Assembly: GCF_020731145.1 (NCBI RefSeq)
Contig: NZ_JAJFZN010000006.1
Span: forward strand, 62,001-126,000
Length of the DNA: 64,000 bases
Direction: 5' to 3'
Source: Sneathiella sp. HT1-7
GTDB lineage: Bacteria; Pseudomonadota; Alphaproteobacteria; Sneathiellales; Sneathiellaceae
Numbering within the stretch: the stretch's first letter is position 1; each line of letters opens with the position of its first letter. The notes under the pieces are model-generated. The model was not told the DNA's origin. It searched no databases and saw only the letters and a program-made list of their open reading frames with translations. The position numbers were made by a program, and so were the translations under genes. Below are positions 9,732 through 19,565 of this stretch, piece after piece.

Positions 9732-10583
9732 CTAGGGCCACTTCACTTCAGGGGGTAGGGACATCAGAATAGCTTCCGTATTGCCCCCTGTTTTTAGGCC
9801 AAACGTCGTTCCCCTATCATATAAGAGGTTGAATTCGACATAGCGTCCGCGGCGGATGAGCTGATGTTCACGTTGCTCTGCCGTCCATTCTTTGTTCATA
9901 TGGCGACGGATGATTTCCGGGTAGATATCGCGAAATGCTCTACCAATATCCTGTGTAAAGGCAAAATCGTTCTTCCAGTCGGTCTCCAGGCGATCATAGA
10001 AAATGCCGCCCACGCCGCGTGGTTCATCGCGATGGGGCAGAAAGAAATATTCGTCACACCATTTCTTGAATCTTGGATAATAGTCCGGATCATGACGATC
10101 ACAGGCCGTTTTCAACGCAGCATGAAAATCGCTTGTGTCTTGCGTATCCGGATACATGGGGGTTAGATCAGCCCCACCGCCAAACCAGCGATTAGCGGTC
10201 ACGATATGACGGGTGTTCATATGCACTGCCGGGACGAGGGGAGACTGCATATGGGCAACAAGGGAGATTCCGCTTGCCCAGAAAGTGCCATCGGTGTCGG
10301 TTCCCGGAATGGATTTCCGGAATTCTTCCGAGAATTGACCATGGACAGTTGAAATATTGACGCCTACCTTTTCAAACACGCGACCCTTCATCACGGACAT
10401 CTCGCCGCCACCGCCGCCGGGCCGATCCCATTTCGTAACCTCGAAACGTCCCGGCTCCCGATCACTGAGTTGCCCGGTTAGCTCCTGTTCCAGTGTCTCG
10501 AAACTCTCGCGTATCTGATCGCGTAATGTCCGGAACCAGTTTACTACTTGGTTTTCTTGTGACCCTGTTGAGTTATCTGTCAT
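9732..10583 (-). CDS. hemF: HemF, oxygen-dependent coproporphyrinogen III oxidase
   Basis: Aerobic oxidative decarboxylase that converts coproporphyrinogen III to protoporphyrinogen IX in heme synthesis. Family motifs are clear: the [17 protein letters not shown] segment, [26 protein letters not shown], and the C-terminal [33 protein letters not shown]. At 283 aa it is slightly shorter than the E. coli enzyme (299). Its ATG follows the trmL stop by four bases, so the two are co-transcribed. Heme supply next to the divergent cytochrome bc1 operon is functionally sensible. Confidence 0.96.
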   Translation of the reverse strand: MTDNSTGSQENQVVNWFRTLRDQIRESFETLEQELTGQLSDREPGRFEVTKWDRPGGGGGEMSVMKGRVFEKVGVNISTVHGQFSEEFRKSIPGTDTDGTFWASGISLVAHMQSPLVPAVHMNTRHIVTANRWFGGGADLTPMYPDTQDTSDFHAALKTACDRHDPDYYPRFKKWCDEYFFLPHRDEPRGVGGIFYDRLETDWKNDFAFTQDIGRAFRDIYPEIIRRHMNKEWTAEQREHQLIRRGRYVEFNLLYDRGTTFGLKTGGNTEAILMSLPPEVKWP

Positions 10584-10587
10584 GAAT

Positions 10588-11064
10588 CTACCGTATTGTC
10601 GAAAGAAGTTGAGGGTTTGGAAAGCTGGCCGTTTGCCGCAGTGCTTCCCCGAGTACCATGGCGGCGGAAAGCGCGATATTGATCGACCGCATCCCCTCGG
10701 CCATAGGGATCAGTACGCGATGATCCGCGGCGTCATGGATTTCTTCAGGTACGCCCGCGCTCTCTCGGCCTAAAAGAAGAATATCCGATTCTGTGAATGT
10801 AAAATCCGTATAAGCGATATCAGCCTTTGTTGTCAGTAAAACGAGCCGTTTATCACTTTTACGCTTCATGAATTCCTGCCAGGAAACATGACGTGTGACA
10901 TCTGCCGCGTCGGCATAGTCCATTACGGCTCTTTTGAGGTCCTTCGCGCCGAAAGGAAAGCCGCAAGGCTCAATTATGTCGACCGGAACGCTTAGACAGG
11001 CGCCCAATCTGAGCATAGTTCCGACATTAGGGGCTATATCTGGTTGGTAAAGTGCAAGTCGCAT
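10588..11064 (-). CDS. trmL: TrmL, tRNA (cytidine/uridine-34-2'-O)-methyltransferase
   Basis: SPOUT (SpoU-type) methyltransferase that modifies the wobble ribose of certain leucine tRNAs. It starts [24 protein letters not shown] and has the cofactor-knot motifs [16 protein letters not shown] and [25 protein letters not shown]. From the chosen ATG it is 158 aa, matching E. coli TrmL (157). The frame is open a further 28 codons upstream, but that extension has no family similarity. It overlaps nothing and is four bases ahead of hemF. Confidence 0.92.
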   Translation of the reverse strand: MRLALYQPDIAPNVGTMLRLGACLSVPVDIIEPCGFPFGAKDLKRAVMDYADAADVTRHVSWQEFMKRKSDKRLVLLTTKADIAYTDFTFTESDILLLGRESAGVPEEIHDAADHRVLIPMAEGMRSINIALSAAMVLGEALRQTASFPNPQLLSTIR

Positions 11065-11212
11065 CTTGCTGTTGTAATGGGAGTGTTGTAACAAATACAG
11101 GAAAATTGCGCGCTTTATTGTCGCATTCGTCACGTTCGGACTGGACATGTGGGCATTATGATGACAAAAAGCGGGCGCGGTAAATTATTTTTTTAGGCTT
11201 TGGGGAAAGTAA

Positions 11213-11740
11213 ATGACGACAACCACCCCTGAGGAAGAAAACGGCGTAAAGCGCCGTGATTTTCTTTATATTGCTGCGGGCGGCCTTGGCGCCGTGGGGA
11301 CGGCAGCGGCCATCTGGCCCTTTATCTCGCAAATGAACCCATCTGCGGATGTTCTTGCGCTGTCAACGACCGAAGTTGACCTTGAAGGCATTGAAACCGG
11401 ATCTGAGGTCACTGTCGTATGGCAGGGCAAGCCGGTTTTCGTAAGGCATCGGACGGAAGAGGACATCGAGAGAGCGGAAGATGTTGATCTTGCGGATTTA
11501 CCTGATCCGCAACCTGATGCTGATCGGGTGATCAAACCTGAATGGCTGATTATGGTCGGTATCTGCACCCATCTGGGTTGCGTCCCGCTTAAAGGGCAGG
11601 GTGATTACGGGGGATGGTTCTGTCCCTGTCATGGATCGCATTATGATACGTCAGGACGTATCCGTAAGGGGCCGGCACCATTAAATCTGGTCATTCCGCC
11701 TTACGAGTTCCTAGACGATAATAATATCAAGATCGGGTAG
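11213..11740 (+). CDS. petA: Rieske iron-sulfur subunit of cytochrome bc1
   Basis: [2Fe-2S] subunit of the ubiquinol:cytochrome c reductase. A twin-arginine signal ([12 protein letters not shown], Arg14-15) doubles as the membrane anchor. The Rieske cluster motifs are C118-T-H-L-G-C123 and C137-P-C-H-G-S-H, with Cys118, His120, Cys137 and His140 as cluster ligands and Cys123/Cys139 as the disulfide pair. At 175 aa it is the usual size. It is the first gene of petABC, preceded by GGGGAAAG as ribosome-binding site and divergent from trmL-hemF. Confidence 0.97.
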   Translation: MTTTTPEEENGVKRRDFLYIAAGGLGAVGTAAAIWPFISQMNPSADVLALSTTEVDLEGIETGSEVTVVWQGKPVFVRHRTEEDIERAEDVDLADLPDPQPDADRVIKPEWLIMVGICTHLGCVPLKGQGDYGGWFCPCHGSHYDTSGRIRKGPAPLNLVIPPYEFLDDNNIKIG

Positions 11741-11751
11741 GGGGCCCCAAG

Positions 11752-12990
11752 ATGTCTTTTGAACCAAAAAATCCTGTCGTCAAATGGGTAGAGGATCGCT
11801 TGCCGATCACGGGGATGCTTCATCATGCCCTCTATGAGTACCCGACGCCAAAGAATCTAAGCTACTGGTGGACATTCGGCTCTCTGGCTGGCGTTATGCT
11901 GGTCGTGCAGATTGTTACTGGTATTGTACTCGCGATGCATTACACGCCGCATGTCGACATGGCCTTTACCAGCGTTGAACATATCATGCGCGATGTGAAT
12001 TATGGCTGGTTGCTCCGGTATATGCATGCCAACGGCGCCTCAATGTTCTTCATCGTCGTTTACCTACATATCTTCCGGGGTATGTACTACGGCTCCTACA
12101 AGGCTCCGCGGGAGCTTCTGTGGTGGCTTGGGCTGGTAATCTTCCTGTTGATGATGGCAACCGCCTTTATGGGCTATGTGCTTCCATGGGGCCAGATGAG
12201 CTTCTGGGGCGCGACGGTTATCACTAACTTGTTCGGTGCTATTCCAGTTGTCGGTGACAGTATCGTCACATGGCTCTGGGGTGGTTTTGCGGTTGATAAT
12301 CCAACGCTGAACCGGTTCTTCAGCCTGCATTATCTGCTGCCGTTCGTGATTGTCGGAATCGTTATTCTGCACATCTGGGCGCTGCATACCAACGGGTCCA
12401 ACAATCCGACAGGTGTGGAACTAAAAGACAAGCAGGACAGCATTCCTTTCCATCCTTACTACACCGTCAAGGACCTGTATGGATTGGCGATCTTCCTGAT
12501 TTTCTTCTCGGCCTTCCTGTTTTATGCTCCGAACTATATGGGGCATCCGGACAACTATATCCCGGCCAACCCGCTGGTTACCCCGGCGCATATCGTGCCT
12601 GAATGGTACTTCCTGCCATTCTATGCGATCCTGCGTGCGGTACCGGACAAGCTCGGCGGCGTTCTGCTGATGTTTGGTGCGATTGCAGTTTTGTTTGCGC
12701 TTCCTTGGCTAGATAAGAGTCGGATCCGTTCGGCGCGTTTCCGCCCAATCTATAAGCAGCTTTTCTGGGTGTTTGTTCTGGATTGTATTCTGCTTACCTA
12801 TATCGGTGGCAAGCCGGCGGAAGGGGCCTACATTATCTGGGGTCGGATTGCTACGGTTTACTATTTCGTGCATATATTGATCCTGTTGCCGCTGGTCGGC
12901 TTGTTTGAAAAGCCAAAACCGCTTCCGGCGAGTATATCGGAGGATGTTTTGTCGAAGAAGCCCGCGAGCGAGGAGGCGGCCAATGCGTAA
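11752..12990 (+). CDS. petB: Cytochrome b subunit of cytochrome bc1
   Basis: Membrane subunit carrying hemes bL and bH and the two quinone sites. The paired heme ligands are His92/His193 and His106/His207, within [18 protein letters not shown] and [22 protein letters not shown]. The Qo-site PEWY motif is in [17 protein letters not shown]. Eight or more hydrophobic segments are visible. At 412 aa it matches alphaproteobacterial cytochrome b. It starts 11 bases after petA, and its last eight bases overlap the petC start. Confidence 0.97.
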   Translation: MSFEPKNPVVKWVEDRLPITGMLHHALYEYPTPKNLSYWWTFGSLAGVMLVVQIVTGIVLAMHYTPHVDMAFTSVEHIMRDVNYGWLLRYMHANGASMFFIVVYLHIFRGMYYGSYKAPRELLWWLGLVIFLLMMATAFMGYVLPWGQMSFWGATVITNLFGAIPVVGDSIVTWLWGGFAVDNPTLNRFFSLHYLLPFVIVGIVILHIWALHTNGSNNPTGVELKDKQDSIPFHPYYTVKDLYGLAIFLIFFSAFLFYAPNYMGHPDNYIPANPLVTPAHIVPEWYFLPFYAILRAVPDKLGGVLLMFGAIAVLFALPWLDKSRIRSARFRPIYKQLFWVFVLDCILLTYIGGKPAEGAYIIWGRIATVYYFVHILILLPLVGLFEKPKPLPASISEDVLSKKPASEEAANA

Positions 12991-13750
12991 ATTATTGACG
13001 TCTCTGGGGATTGCGGCTCTTGTTTCTTTCAGCAGCTTGGGCACAGCCCATGCTGCCGGAGATGCGGTGGAAATGAAATCCGTTGCATGGAAGCATGGCG
13101 GGATTTTCGGAACATATGATCGTGCCGCTGCTCAGCGGGGCCTTCAAGTGTATCGTGAAGTTTGCGCCGGTTGTCATGGCCTTGGTCTGGTGGCCTTCCG
13201 CACACTTTCCGACCTCGGTTTCAGTGAAGAGGAAATCAAGGCGATTGCGGCTGAATCTGAATATGTTGACGGTCCTGACGGCGAAGGTGAAATGTTTGAT
13301 CGGCCGGGCAAGCCATCAGATAAATTCCCGGCTCCTTTCCCGAACGAACAGGCGGCACGTGCGTCTAACGGCGGTGCCTATCCTCCGGATCTTTCTCTGA
13401 TGAGCAAGGCTCGTCCGAATGGTGATAACTATCTGTATTCACTTTTGACCGGCTATGGCGATGCGCCTGCTGATTTCAACCTCGCTGAGGGGATGAACTA
13501 CAACGCGTACTTTGCGGGCCACCAGATTGCCATGCCGCCTCCGCTTTCTGAGGATGCGGTCGAATATTCGGATGGCACACCAGCAACTGTTGATCAGATG
13601 GCAAAAGACGTGACTGTCTTTCTGGCATGGGCGGCGGAACCGAAACTGGAGCAACGTAAAAGTGTTGGTCTTCGGGTAATCCTGTTCCTGCTTATTCTCG
13701 CGGCTGTCTTCTACGCTGTGAAACGTAAAGTCTGGTCAGACCTTCACTAA
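12983..13750 (+). CDS. petC: Cytochrome c1 subunit of cytochrome bc1
   Basis: Periplasmic c-type cytochrome that passes electrons from the Rieske protein to cytochrome c. The chosen ATG gives a clean Sec signal peptide ([17 protein letters not shown]). The heme motif C61-A-G-C64-H65 follows, and the distal Met probably lies in [11 protein letters not shown]-terminal anchor ([19 protein letters not shown]) precedes a basic tail. The frame is open upstream inside petB, but that part lacks a signal sequence. It overlaps petB by eight bases and is the last gene before a terminator. Confidence 0.96.
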   Translation: MRKLLTSLGIAALVSFSSLGTAHAAGDAVEMKSVAWKHGGIFGTYDRAAAQRGLQVYREVCAGCHGLGLVAFRTLSDLGFSEEEIKAIAAESEYVDGPDGEGEMFDRPGKPSDKFPAPFPNEQAARASNGGAYPPDLSLMSKARPNGDNYLYSLLTGYGDAPADFNLAEGMNYNAYFAGHQIAMPPPLSEDAVEYSDGTPATVDQMAKDVTVFLAWAAEPKLEQRKSVGLRVILFLLILAAVFYAVKRKVWSDLH

Positions 13751-13767
13751 AAGATAATTGTTAAATC

Positions 13768-13798
13768 AAAAGGGCGCTTTTTATAGCGCCCTTTTTTT
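13768..13798 (+). terminator. Intrinsic terminator after petC
   Basis: AAAAGGGCGCT (13768-13778) pairs perfectly with AGCGCCCTTTT (13785-13795) across a TTTTAT loop and is followed by a T run. It sits 17 bases past the petC stop and separates petABC from mtnP. Confidence 0.92.
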
Positions 13799-13855
13799 AT
13801 GGCATGTCATCTATTTCAAGGCTAAATTTCGGCCGATACAATTTGGGAGGACGGA

Positions 13856-14737
13856 ATGAGTTCATCAAGCGATAGGCCGGTTATCGGTGTGATCGGTGGA
13901 AGTGGGGTGTATGAGCTTGACGGGCTGACGGACACTCACTGGAAAGCGGTGGAGAGCTCGTTTGGGGAACCGTCGGATGAATTGCTGTTTGGGACACTCG
14001 ATGGCACTCAGATGGTGTTTCTGCCCCGCCACGGGAGGGGACATCGCATCCCGCCAGCTGAAGTGAATTACAGGGCGAATATCGATGCATTGAAGCGCGC
14101 CGGGGTGACGGAGATTATCTCGGTGAGTGCCTGCGGTTCGTTCGAAGAAGAACTCGCGCCCGGCACATTTGTGATCGTAGATCAATTCATTGACCGGACG
14201 ATCGACCGTAAGGAAAGTTTTTTCGGCACAGGCTTAGTCGCTCATATAAGTATGGCACATCCTGTGTGTTCCCGCCTTGGAGATGCGTTGGAAGTTGCCG
14301 CGAAGGAAACCGGTATTCCTGTGCATAGAGGCGGTACTTATCTCGCGATGGAAGGGCCACAATTTTCCAGTCTCGCCGAATCAGAGTTGTACCGGAGTTG
14401 GGGATGTCAGGTAATCGGTATGACAAATATGCCTGAAGCCAAACTCGCTCGTGAAGCGGAAATGTGTTACGCGACCGTGGCAATGGTAACGGATTATGAT
14501 TGCTGGCATCCGGAGCATGACGCGGTTGAGGTAACGACGATTATAGAAGTGTTGATGAAAAACGCAGACAACGCACGGCATCTCGTGAAGTCAGTGGTGC
14601 CCACGTTAAGCGCCCGCCAGTCTTCTTGTGATATTGGATGCCATCATGCACTTGATAATGCCCTTATCACCGCGCCGGACGCACGCGACCCCAAAATCAT
14701 GGAAAAGCTGGACGCGGTAGCAGGCCGCGTACTTTAG
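13856..14737 (+). CDS. mtnP: S-methyl-5'-thioadenosine phosphorylase
   Basis: Phosphorolyses methylthioadenosine to adenine and methylthioribose-1-phosphate in the methionine/polyamine salvage route. The nucleoside-phosphorylase fold is seen in GVIGGSGVYEL, LPRHGRGHRIPPAEVNYRAN, the SVSACGS loop and MEGPQFSS.AES..YR..G..VIGMTNMPEAKLAREAE. At 293 aa it has the usual size. The Shine-Dalgarno TTGGGAGGA (13843-13851) is unusually strong and complementary to a loop of the small RNAs described below. apt follows at 12 bases, coupling adenine release to its recapture. Confidence 0.95.
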   Translation: MSSSSDRPVIGVIGGSGVYELDGLTDTHWKAVESSFGEPSDELLFGTLDGTQMVFLPRHGRGHRIPPAEVNYRANIDALKRAGVTEIISVSACGSFEEELAPGTFVIVDQFIDRTIDRKESFFGTGLVAHISMAHPVCSRLGDALEVAAKETGIPVHRGGTYLAMEGPQFSSLAESELYRSWGCQVIGMTNMPEAKLAREAEMCYATVAMVTDYDCWHPEHDAVEVTTIIEVLMKNADNARHLVKSVVPTLSARQSSCDIGCHHALDNALITAPDARDPKIMEKLDAVAGRVL

Positions 14738-14749
14738 CCAGGAGTTATT

Positions 14750-15277
14750 ATGGATATAAAATCTGTTATTCGGACCATTCCTGATTACCCGAAAAAGGGG
14801 ATCTTGTTCCGCGACATCACAACGCTCTGGCAAGACGCAGGTGGCTTTCGCCATGTCGTCGATCAGTTGGTCTGGCCTTACGCCGGTGTCAGGATCGACA
14901 AAGTAGCGGGAATTGAAGCACGGGGGTTTGTTCTTGGCGGAGCCATTGCCCATCAGCTTAGTGTTGGATTTATTCCCGTTCGCAAAAAAGGGAAGTTACC
15001 CGGACCAGTGCATAGCGAAGAATATGATCTTGAGTATGGGACCGACACGGTTGAAGTTCATCAGGATGCCATAAAAGAAGGAGAGAATATTCTTCTCGTT
15101 GATGATCTAATCGCGACGGGTGGTACAGCGGCTGCGGCCATCAACCTCATCCGTCATGCAGGCGGAACCGTTATCGGGGCCGCCTTTGTGATTGATCTCC
15201 CAGATATCGGCGGCGCAAAAAAAATAGCTGCGATGGGTGTCAGTGTTCGTACGCTGTGTGAGTTTGAAGGGGATTAA
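14750..15277 (+). CDS. apt: Adenine phosphoribosyltransferase
   Basis: Converts adenine plus PRPP to AMP. The PRPP-binding motif is [14 protein letters not shown], and the N-terminal [20 protein letters not shown] and [17 protein letters not shown] segments are typical Apt. At 175 aa it is full length. It directly follows mtnP, so the adenine made there feeds this enzyme. The same mtnP-apt pair follows petABC in many alphaproteobacteria. Confidence 0.96.
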   Translation: MDIKSVIRTIPDYPKKGILFRDITTLWQDAGGFRHVVDQLVWPYAGVRIDKVAGIEARGFVLGGAIAHQLSVGFIPVRKKGKLPGPVHSEEYDLEYGTDTVEVHQDAIKEGENILLVDDLIATGGTAAAAINLIRHAGGTVIGAAFVIDLPDIGGAKKIAAMGVSVRTLCEFEGD

Positions 15278-15362
15278 ATCGGACGGCCACCAGATTGTAA
15301 TATGGGACTTGTCATTTTCTCCTGCCTATGTCTTTGCTAATTAAAGGACATGAGATGAGGAT

Positions 15363-15992
15363 ATGGGTATGTCACTAGAAATCTGGATATCGTTCTTTAT
15401 TGCGAGCGCGGCCCTTCTTGCTATTCCAGGGCCCACGGTCATGATTGTTATAAGCTATGCGCTTGGCCAGGGGAGGAGTACGGCTTGGGCGACAGTCCCG
15501 GGTGTCGCGCTCGGTGATTTTACGGCGATGACGGCTTCATTGTTAGGGGCGGGCGCCATCCTCGCTACTTCAGCAACGCTTTTCACCGTGTTGAAAATTC
15601 TGGGCGCTATCTATCTGGTTTGGCTCGGAATCAAGCTCTGGCGGGCCGAGGGTGGCATGGGCTCCGTTCATTCACCAAAAGAAAAATCAAAGACGGCAAT
15701 GTTTCGTGCCTCCTACATCGTCACCGCCCTTAACCCGAAAAGCATTGTCTTTTTTGTCGCGTTTGTTCCGCAATTTGTGAATGTAAATGCGCCTGTCTTT
15801 ATGCAGTTTGTGATTTTAGAGGCGACATTCCTTGTGCTGGCGGCCATAAATGTTGCAATCTGGGCGTTCCTGATTGGAAATCTGAGGGAAAGGTTCAAAA
15901 ATCCGCGGGTTTTGAAAATCATTAATCGCGTCGGCGCGAGTTTCCTGATTGGAGCAGGAATGCTGACGGCGTTTGTCCGCCGCACAGCGTGA
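15363..15992 (+). CDS. LysE/RhtB-family amino-acid exporter
   Basis: Inner-membrane exporter of amino acids or derivatives; the substrate cannot be told from sequence. The N-terminal signature AIPGPTVMIVISYALGQGRSTAWATVPGVALGDF is diagnostic. About six hydrophobic segments follow, with the mid-protein motif ALNPKSIVFFVAFVPQFV. At 209 aa it is standard. Two in-frame ATGs (15363 and 15369) are possible; the Shine-Dalgarno AGATGAGG favours either. It stands alone between apt and a VOC gene with no visible regulator. Confidence 0.9.
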   Translation: MGMSLEIWISFFIASAALLAIPGPTVMIVISYALGQGRSTAWATVPGVALGDFTAMTASLLGAGAILATSATLFTVLKILGAIYLVWLGIKLWRAEGGMGSVHSPKEKSKTAMFRASYIVTALNPKSIVFFVAFVPQFVNVNAPVFMQFVILEATFLVLAAINVAIWAFLIGNLRERFKNPRVLKIINRVGASFLIGAGMLTAFVRRTA

Positions 15993-16033
15993 GTTATCTA
16001 ATAACCGATCATCTATAAAAATCGGAGTAGGGA

Positions 16034-16894
16034 ATGCTACATAATATAACCGGAATTGATCATGCCCTGATCGGGGTTGAAGATCTTGAAGATGCGCGAT
16101 CTATTTACGAAAAACTGGGATTTACGCCGACGCCGCGCGGATCGCACATTGGTTGGGGAACGGCAAATTACTGCATTATGTTCGAGGAGAACTATATCGA
16201 ACTCCTCGGCATCGTGGACCCGTCATTAGAGACAAATGGCCTTGATAGTGCCCTTGCCGAGCGAGGAGAAGGTTTACTTGGTGTCGCGCTTGCGAGTGAT
16301 GATCCCGAAGCCACTCATCAATCTCTTGTTGACGATGGGTTGGAGCCGTCTGCGCTGTTAGCGCTGAAGCGCAAGCTGGAGCTTCCTGAAGGAGATGTCC
16401 TGCCAGAGTTCAAGCTGATCCGGCTTACGTCTTCGGCGGGGTTGACAGCCAAAAACCTCTTTATCTGTCATCATATGACGCCGGAACTTGTACGCCAGCC
16501 TGACTGGCTAGAGCATCCAAACGGTGCAAAATATATCAATTCAATTGTTGTAGTGGTGGAAGATCCCGCTGTGCTCGCGTCCTATTATCAGCGGCTGTGT
16601 GGCTCCATCAATGTCACCTTGACGGATAATACGCTCACGGTGCATTTTGGGCGCGGTAGCCTGATTTTCGTCAACGATCGGGATATTGACCTCTTGTTCC
16701 CAGGTTTGACTATTTCAGATGAAATGCTGGCTCTTCCACATTTGATTGCGATGACAATCGCGGTCGAAAATCTCGAACAGACAGAGAAACTTCTTAAGGA
16801 AAACGGGGGCGCGCCGCAAAAAATTGCGAATGGCACCCTCCGGGTTGATCCGGCGGATGCCTGTGGCTTGCTCTTGGAATTTACAACTGGCTAA
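16034..16894 (+). CDS. VOC-family (glyoxalase-like) protein
   Basis: Vicinal-oxygen-chelate fold protein of 286 aa. The N-terminal module starts ITGIDHALIGVEDLEDARSIYEKLGFTP, with a first metal-type His, and NYCIMFEENYIELLGIVDP carries the typical Glu. A second, weaker module is seen from IVVVVEDPAVLASYYQRLCG. The layout resembles the glyoxalase-like family PF13468. Substrate and metal dependence are unknown. It ends one base before the stop of the convergent dienelactone hydrolase. Confidence 0.8.
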   Translation: MLHNITGIDHALIGVEDLEDARSIYEKLGFTPTPRGSHIGWGTANYCIMFEENYIELLGIVDPSLETNGLDSALAERGEGLLGVALASDDPEATHQSLVDDGLEPSALLALKRKLELPEGDVLPEFKLIRLTSSAGLTAKNLFICHHMTPELVRQPDWLEHPNGAKYINSIVVVVEDPAVLASYYQRLCGSINVTLTDNTLTVHFGRGSLIFVNDRDIDLLFPGLTISDEMLALPHLIAMTIAVENLEQTEKLLKENGGAPQKIANGTLRVDPADACGLLLEFTTG

Positions 16895-17551
16895 TTACGC
16901 CATGAAGTCGAGGGTGCGGTCGAGCGCGAGTTTGGCGCTCTCTGCATCATAGCTCCCGCGGTGATCGCAATTAAAACCATGCCCGGCGGAATAGATATAA
17001 ACAGGAATATCCGGCCGCTTCGCTTTGACTTCTTCAACAGCAGACATCGGGATTGAGGCGTCTTGATCGCCGAAGTGCAATATAATCGGTACCTTCGGCT
17101 CTTCCCCTAGGTTCTGAGGGATCATTCCACCGTAATACCCAACCGCCTTGCTGATGGAAGAAAGCCGACAGGCTGCAAGATAGGCAAGGCTGCCGCCCCA
17201 GCAATAGCCGATTACGGTGATGTCTCCTGCGTCCGCTAACTCTTTCGCAGCTGCATCCGTATCTTTCAGCGCGTCATCCGCGGCTATCTGTTTCATATAT
17301 CCAAGACCCGTTTGGATATCCGTCTGTTCGTAGTTAAGCGTAATATTTGGGTCAACCCGGTCAAACAGGGCAGGGGCTATGGCGATATAACCTTGCTGGG
17401 CGTATCCGTCGCAGACTTCCTTGATATGGATGTTGACGCCGAAAATCTCCTGCAGGATGACAACACCACCTTTGGGTTTGCCTACGGGAAAGGCTTTGTA
17501 AGCGGAAAGCTTGTGACCATCCTCTGCCGTCAGCTCAATTAATTCTCCCAT
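16895..17551 (-). CDS. Dienelactone hydrolase family protein
   Basis: Alpha/beta hydrolase, 218 aa. The nucleophile elbow is GYCWGGSLAYLAA (catalytic Cys in place of Ser). The acid lies in FGDQDASIP and the His in YSAGHGFNCDHR, completing the Cys-Asp-His triad of dienelactone hydrolases. The N-terminal GGVVILQEIFGVNIHIKEVCD matches the family. No aromatic-degradation genes adjoin, so a housekeeping carboxylesterase role is as likely as chlorocatechol metabolism. It is convergent with the VOC gene and 11 bases downstream of the NfeD gene. Confidence 0.9.
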   Translation of the reverse strand: MGELIELTAEDGHKLSAYKAFPVGKPKGGVVILQEIFGVNIHIKEVCDGYAQQGYIAIAPALFDRVDPNITLNYEQTDIQTGLGYMKQIAADDALKDTDAAAKELADAGDITVIGYCWGGSLAYLAACRLSSISKAVGYYGGMIPQNLGEEPKVPIILHFGDQDASIPMSAVEEVKAKRPDIPVYIYSAGHGFNCDHRGSYDAESAKLALDRTLDFMA

Positions 17552-17562
17552 GACTACCTCTT

Positions 17563-18039
17563 CTAGTTTTTTGCAACAGGTTCAACGATGAGTAAGGTCC
17601 CATCCACTCCAGTAACATTCACGACCGCGCCGGCCTCCAAATCTGGGCCTTCAACAGCCCATTGGGTATCGTCCACATGAATCTTACCGCGGCCATTCAT
17701 GATGGGTTCCGTCAGTGTAAAATGACGACCAACATACTGGACACCACGCTGGTTCAAGGTTGTGTTGTCTTCGACGCCCGGGTGCTTTTTCAGGAACAGG
17801 CGCGAGAGAGCAATGCTGCCAATAGCGATGACCGCAAATAATATCCATTGATATTCCCATCGCATGTCGGGGGCTATCCAGGCGATAACGCCCACAATGC
17901 CAGCGGATATCCCGAGCCAGAGAAAGATGGTACTAGGTGCGAAAACTTCCAGGATCACCAAGATAAGCCCGAGAATCCACCATGACCAGAATTCGAGGCT
18001 GGCGAACCATGTAATAATTTGATCAAGCATCACCGTCAC
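17563..18039 (-). CDS. NfeD-family membrane protein
   Basis: Short NfeD protein of 158 aa. Hydrophobic segments at about residues 15-70 ([38 protein letters not shown]) precede a C-terminal OB-fold ([40 protein letters not shown]). Family members partner SPFH proteins, and its start overlaps the stop of the SPFH gene upstream by four bases. The two probably form one membrane complex. Confidence 0.93.
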   Translation of the reverse strand: MTVMLDQIITWFASLEFWSWWILGLILVILEVFAPSTIFLWLGISAGIVGVIAWIAPDMRWEYQWILFAVIAIGSIALSRLFLKKHPGVEDNTTLNQRGVQYVGRHFTLTEPIMNGRGKIHVDDTQWAVEGPDLEAGAVVNVTGVDGTLLIVEPVAKN

Positions 18040-19007
18040 TCAACCGTTGGGACAGAGCCGCTCGACCGGCGCTTGTCTTCATCTTTGCCAAAAACTTCCT
18101 TGGCGATAGATCCGATACCAGCAAGTGATCCGACGAGAGCACTCGCCTCCATCGGCATGAGGACAACCTTCGAATTACGGGCCATGCCGATTTCCTTCAT
18201 CGCTTCGGTATATTTCTGGGCGATAAAATAGTTGATAGACTGAATATCGCCCGCCGCAATGGCCTCAGATACATCGTGGGTCGCCTTGGCTTCGGCTTCG
18301 GCGGCACGTTCGCGCGCTTCCGCATCGCGGAAAGCGGCTTCGCGGCGACCTTCTGCCTCCAGAATCATAGATTTCTTTTCGCCTTCTGCTTTCAGGATTT
18401 CAGATTGCCGAACACCCTCCGCTTCCAGAATGACCGCCCGTTTTAACCGTTCCGCTTTCATCTGCCTGCCCATTGCCTCAACAAGATCGAGAGGGGGGGT
18501 GATATCCTTGATTTCGACACGGGTTACTTTCAAACCCCAGGGGGTGGACGCCTGATCAATCACGGTCAACAAGCGGACATTGATGGCATCGCGCTGGCTA
18601 AGCGCTTCGTCAAGGTCCATGGAGCCAAGAACAGTACGAAGGTTCGTCTGTGCGAGATTTTGAATGGCCCGTTCCAGGTCTCGCACCTCATATGCGGATT
18701 TGGCGGCATCGAGAACCTGAAAGAAAAGAACGCCATCGACCTGTACCATGGCATTATCACGGCTGATGACTTCCTGTGTTGGAATATCCAACACCTGTTC
18801 CATCATGTTGATCCTACCGCCGATACGATCAATGAATGGTACGATCAGACCAAGGCCAGGGTGCAGGCTACGCGTATATCTGCCGAAGCGCTCGATTGTA
18901 AATTGATATCCTTGTGGAACAATCGTCACGCCCATAAAGACAATGACAATTGCAAAAATGACTAGGACGACGACGAAAATCGCGAAGCCAGACAAGAAAA
19001 AATCCAT
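18036..19007 (-). CDS. SPFH/Band 7 (stomatin/QmcA-like) membrane protein
   Basis: Membrane-scaffold protein of 323 aa. It has one N-terminal anchor ([10 protein letters not shown]-like, about residues 5-28), then the Band 7 domain ([33 protein letters not shown]). A long charged coiled coil follows, rich in AEGE/EAEG repeats ([20 protein letters not shown]). It matches the QmcA/stomatin subfamily rather than HflC/K. It is translationally coupled to the NfeD gene. A promoter is expected in the 108-base gap before the minus-strand start. Confidence 0.93.
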   Translation of the reverse strand: MDFFLSGFAIFVVVLVIFAIVIVFMGVTIVPQGYQFTIERFGRYTRSLHPGLGLIVPFIDRIGGRINMMEQVLDIPTQEVISRDNAMVQVDGVLFFQVLDAAKSAYEVRDLERAIQNLAQTNLRTVLGSMDLDEALSQRDAINVRLLTVIDQASTPWGLKVTRVEIKDITPPLDLVEAMGRQMKAERLKRAVILEAEGVRQSEILKAEGEKKSMILEAEGRREAAFRDAEARERAAEAEAKATHDVSEAIAAGDIQSINYFIAQKYTEAMKEIGMARNSKVVLMPMEASALVGSLAGIGSIAKEVFGKDEDKRRSSGSVPTVE

Positions 19008-19115
19008 TTCACTACCCCTAGAATTGCTGGATAAATAACAGGCTTGTCGGACTATATAATGTAAAGTCGTTAGACCTAAGTTAAAAATCCAACGGATTTT
19101 GAAATTTGGACAGCG

Positions 19116-19565
19116 TTATTCGGGGCGGGTTTTTACCATGCCGATGGATTTCATGCTGAGAACAATTTCGTTCTTCTGATTAAAGAGATTTATTTCAGCG
19201 CGCACAATTCCCATGTCGGGCCGGGATGAGGACTTTCTGGTCTCTATAACGGTTGATTCATACCGCAAACTATCGTCGGGCCGAACCGGCAGGATCCAGC
19301 GCAGATCATCAAACCCTGGAGAGCCCAGGCCCGCGCGACTATTTGTCATGCTATCGACGAGGAGCCGCATCAGGGTCGATGCCGTATGCCATCCAGATGC
19401 AATCAGGCCTCCGTAGATGCTCTTCTTCGCGGCTTCTTCGTCAATATGAAAGGACTGCGGATCATATTTGCGTGCGAAATCAAGAATTTCCTTTTTCGTG
19501 ACGATCCTGCTTTCAGAGGTCGTTTTATCTCCGACGGCGATATCCTCGAAATATATCTTGTTCAT
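19116..19565 (-). CDS. MaoC-family (R)-hydratase, copy 1
   Basis: Single hot-dog-fold enoyl-CoA hydratase-type protein of 149 aa. The catalytic Asp/His pair is Asp35 and His40 in YDPQSFHID, followed by GGLIASGWHTAS and LGSPGFDDLRW. Acyl-CoA substrate is unknown. It overlaps the second MaoC gene by four bases, and the two are clear paralogues with the same motif order. A heterodimer or paired function is plausible but inferred. Confidence 0.9.
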   Translation of the reverse strand: MNKIYFEDIAVGDKTTSESRIVTKKEILDFARKYDPQSFHIDEEAAKKSIYGGLIASGWHTASTLMRLLVDSMTNSRAGLGSPGFDDLRWILPVRPDDSLRYESTVIETRKSSSRPDMGIVRAEINLFNQKNEIVLSMKSIGMVKTRPE

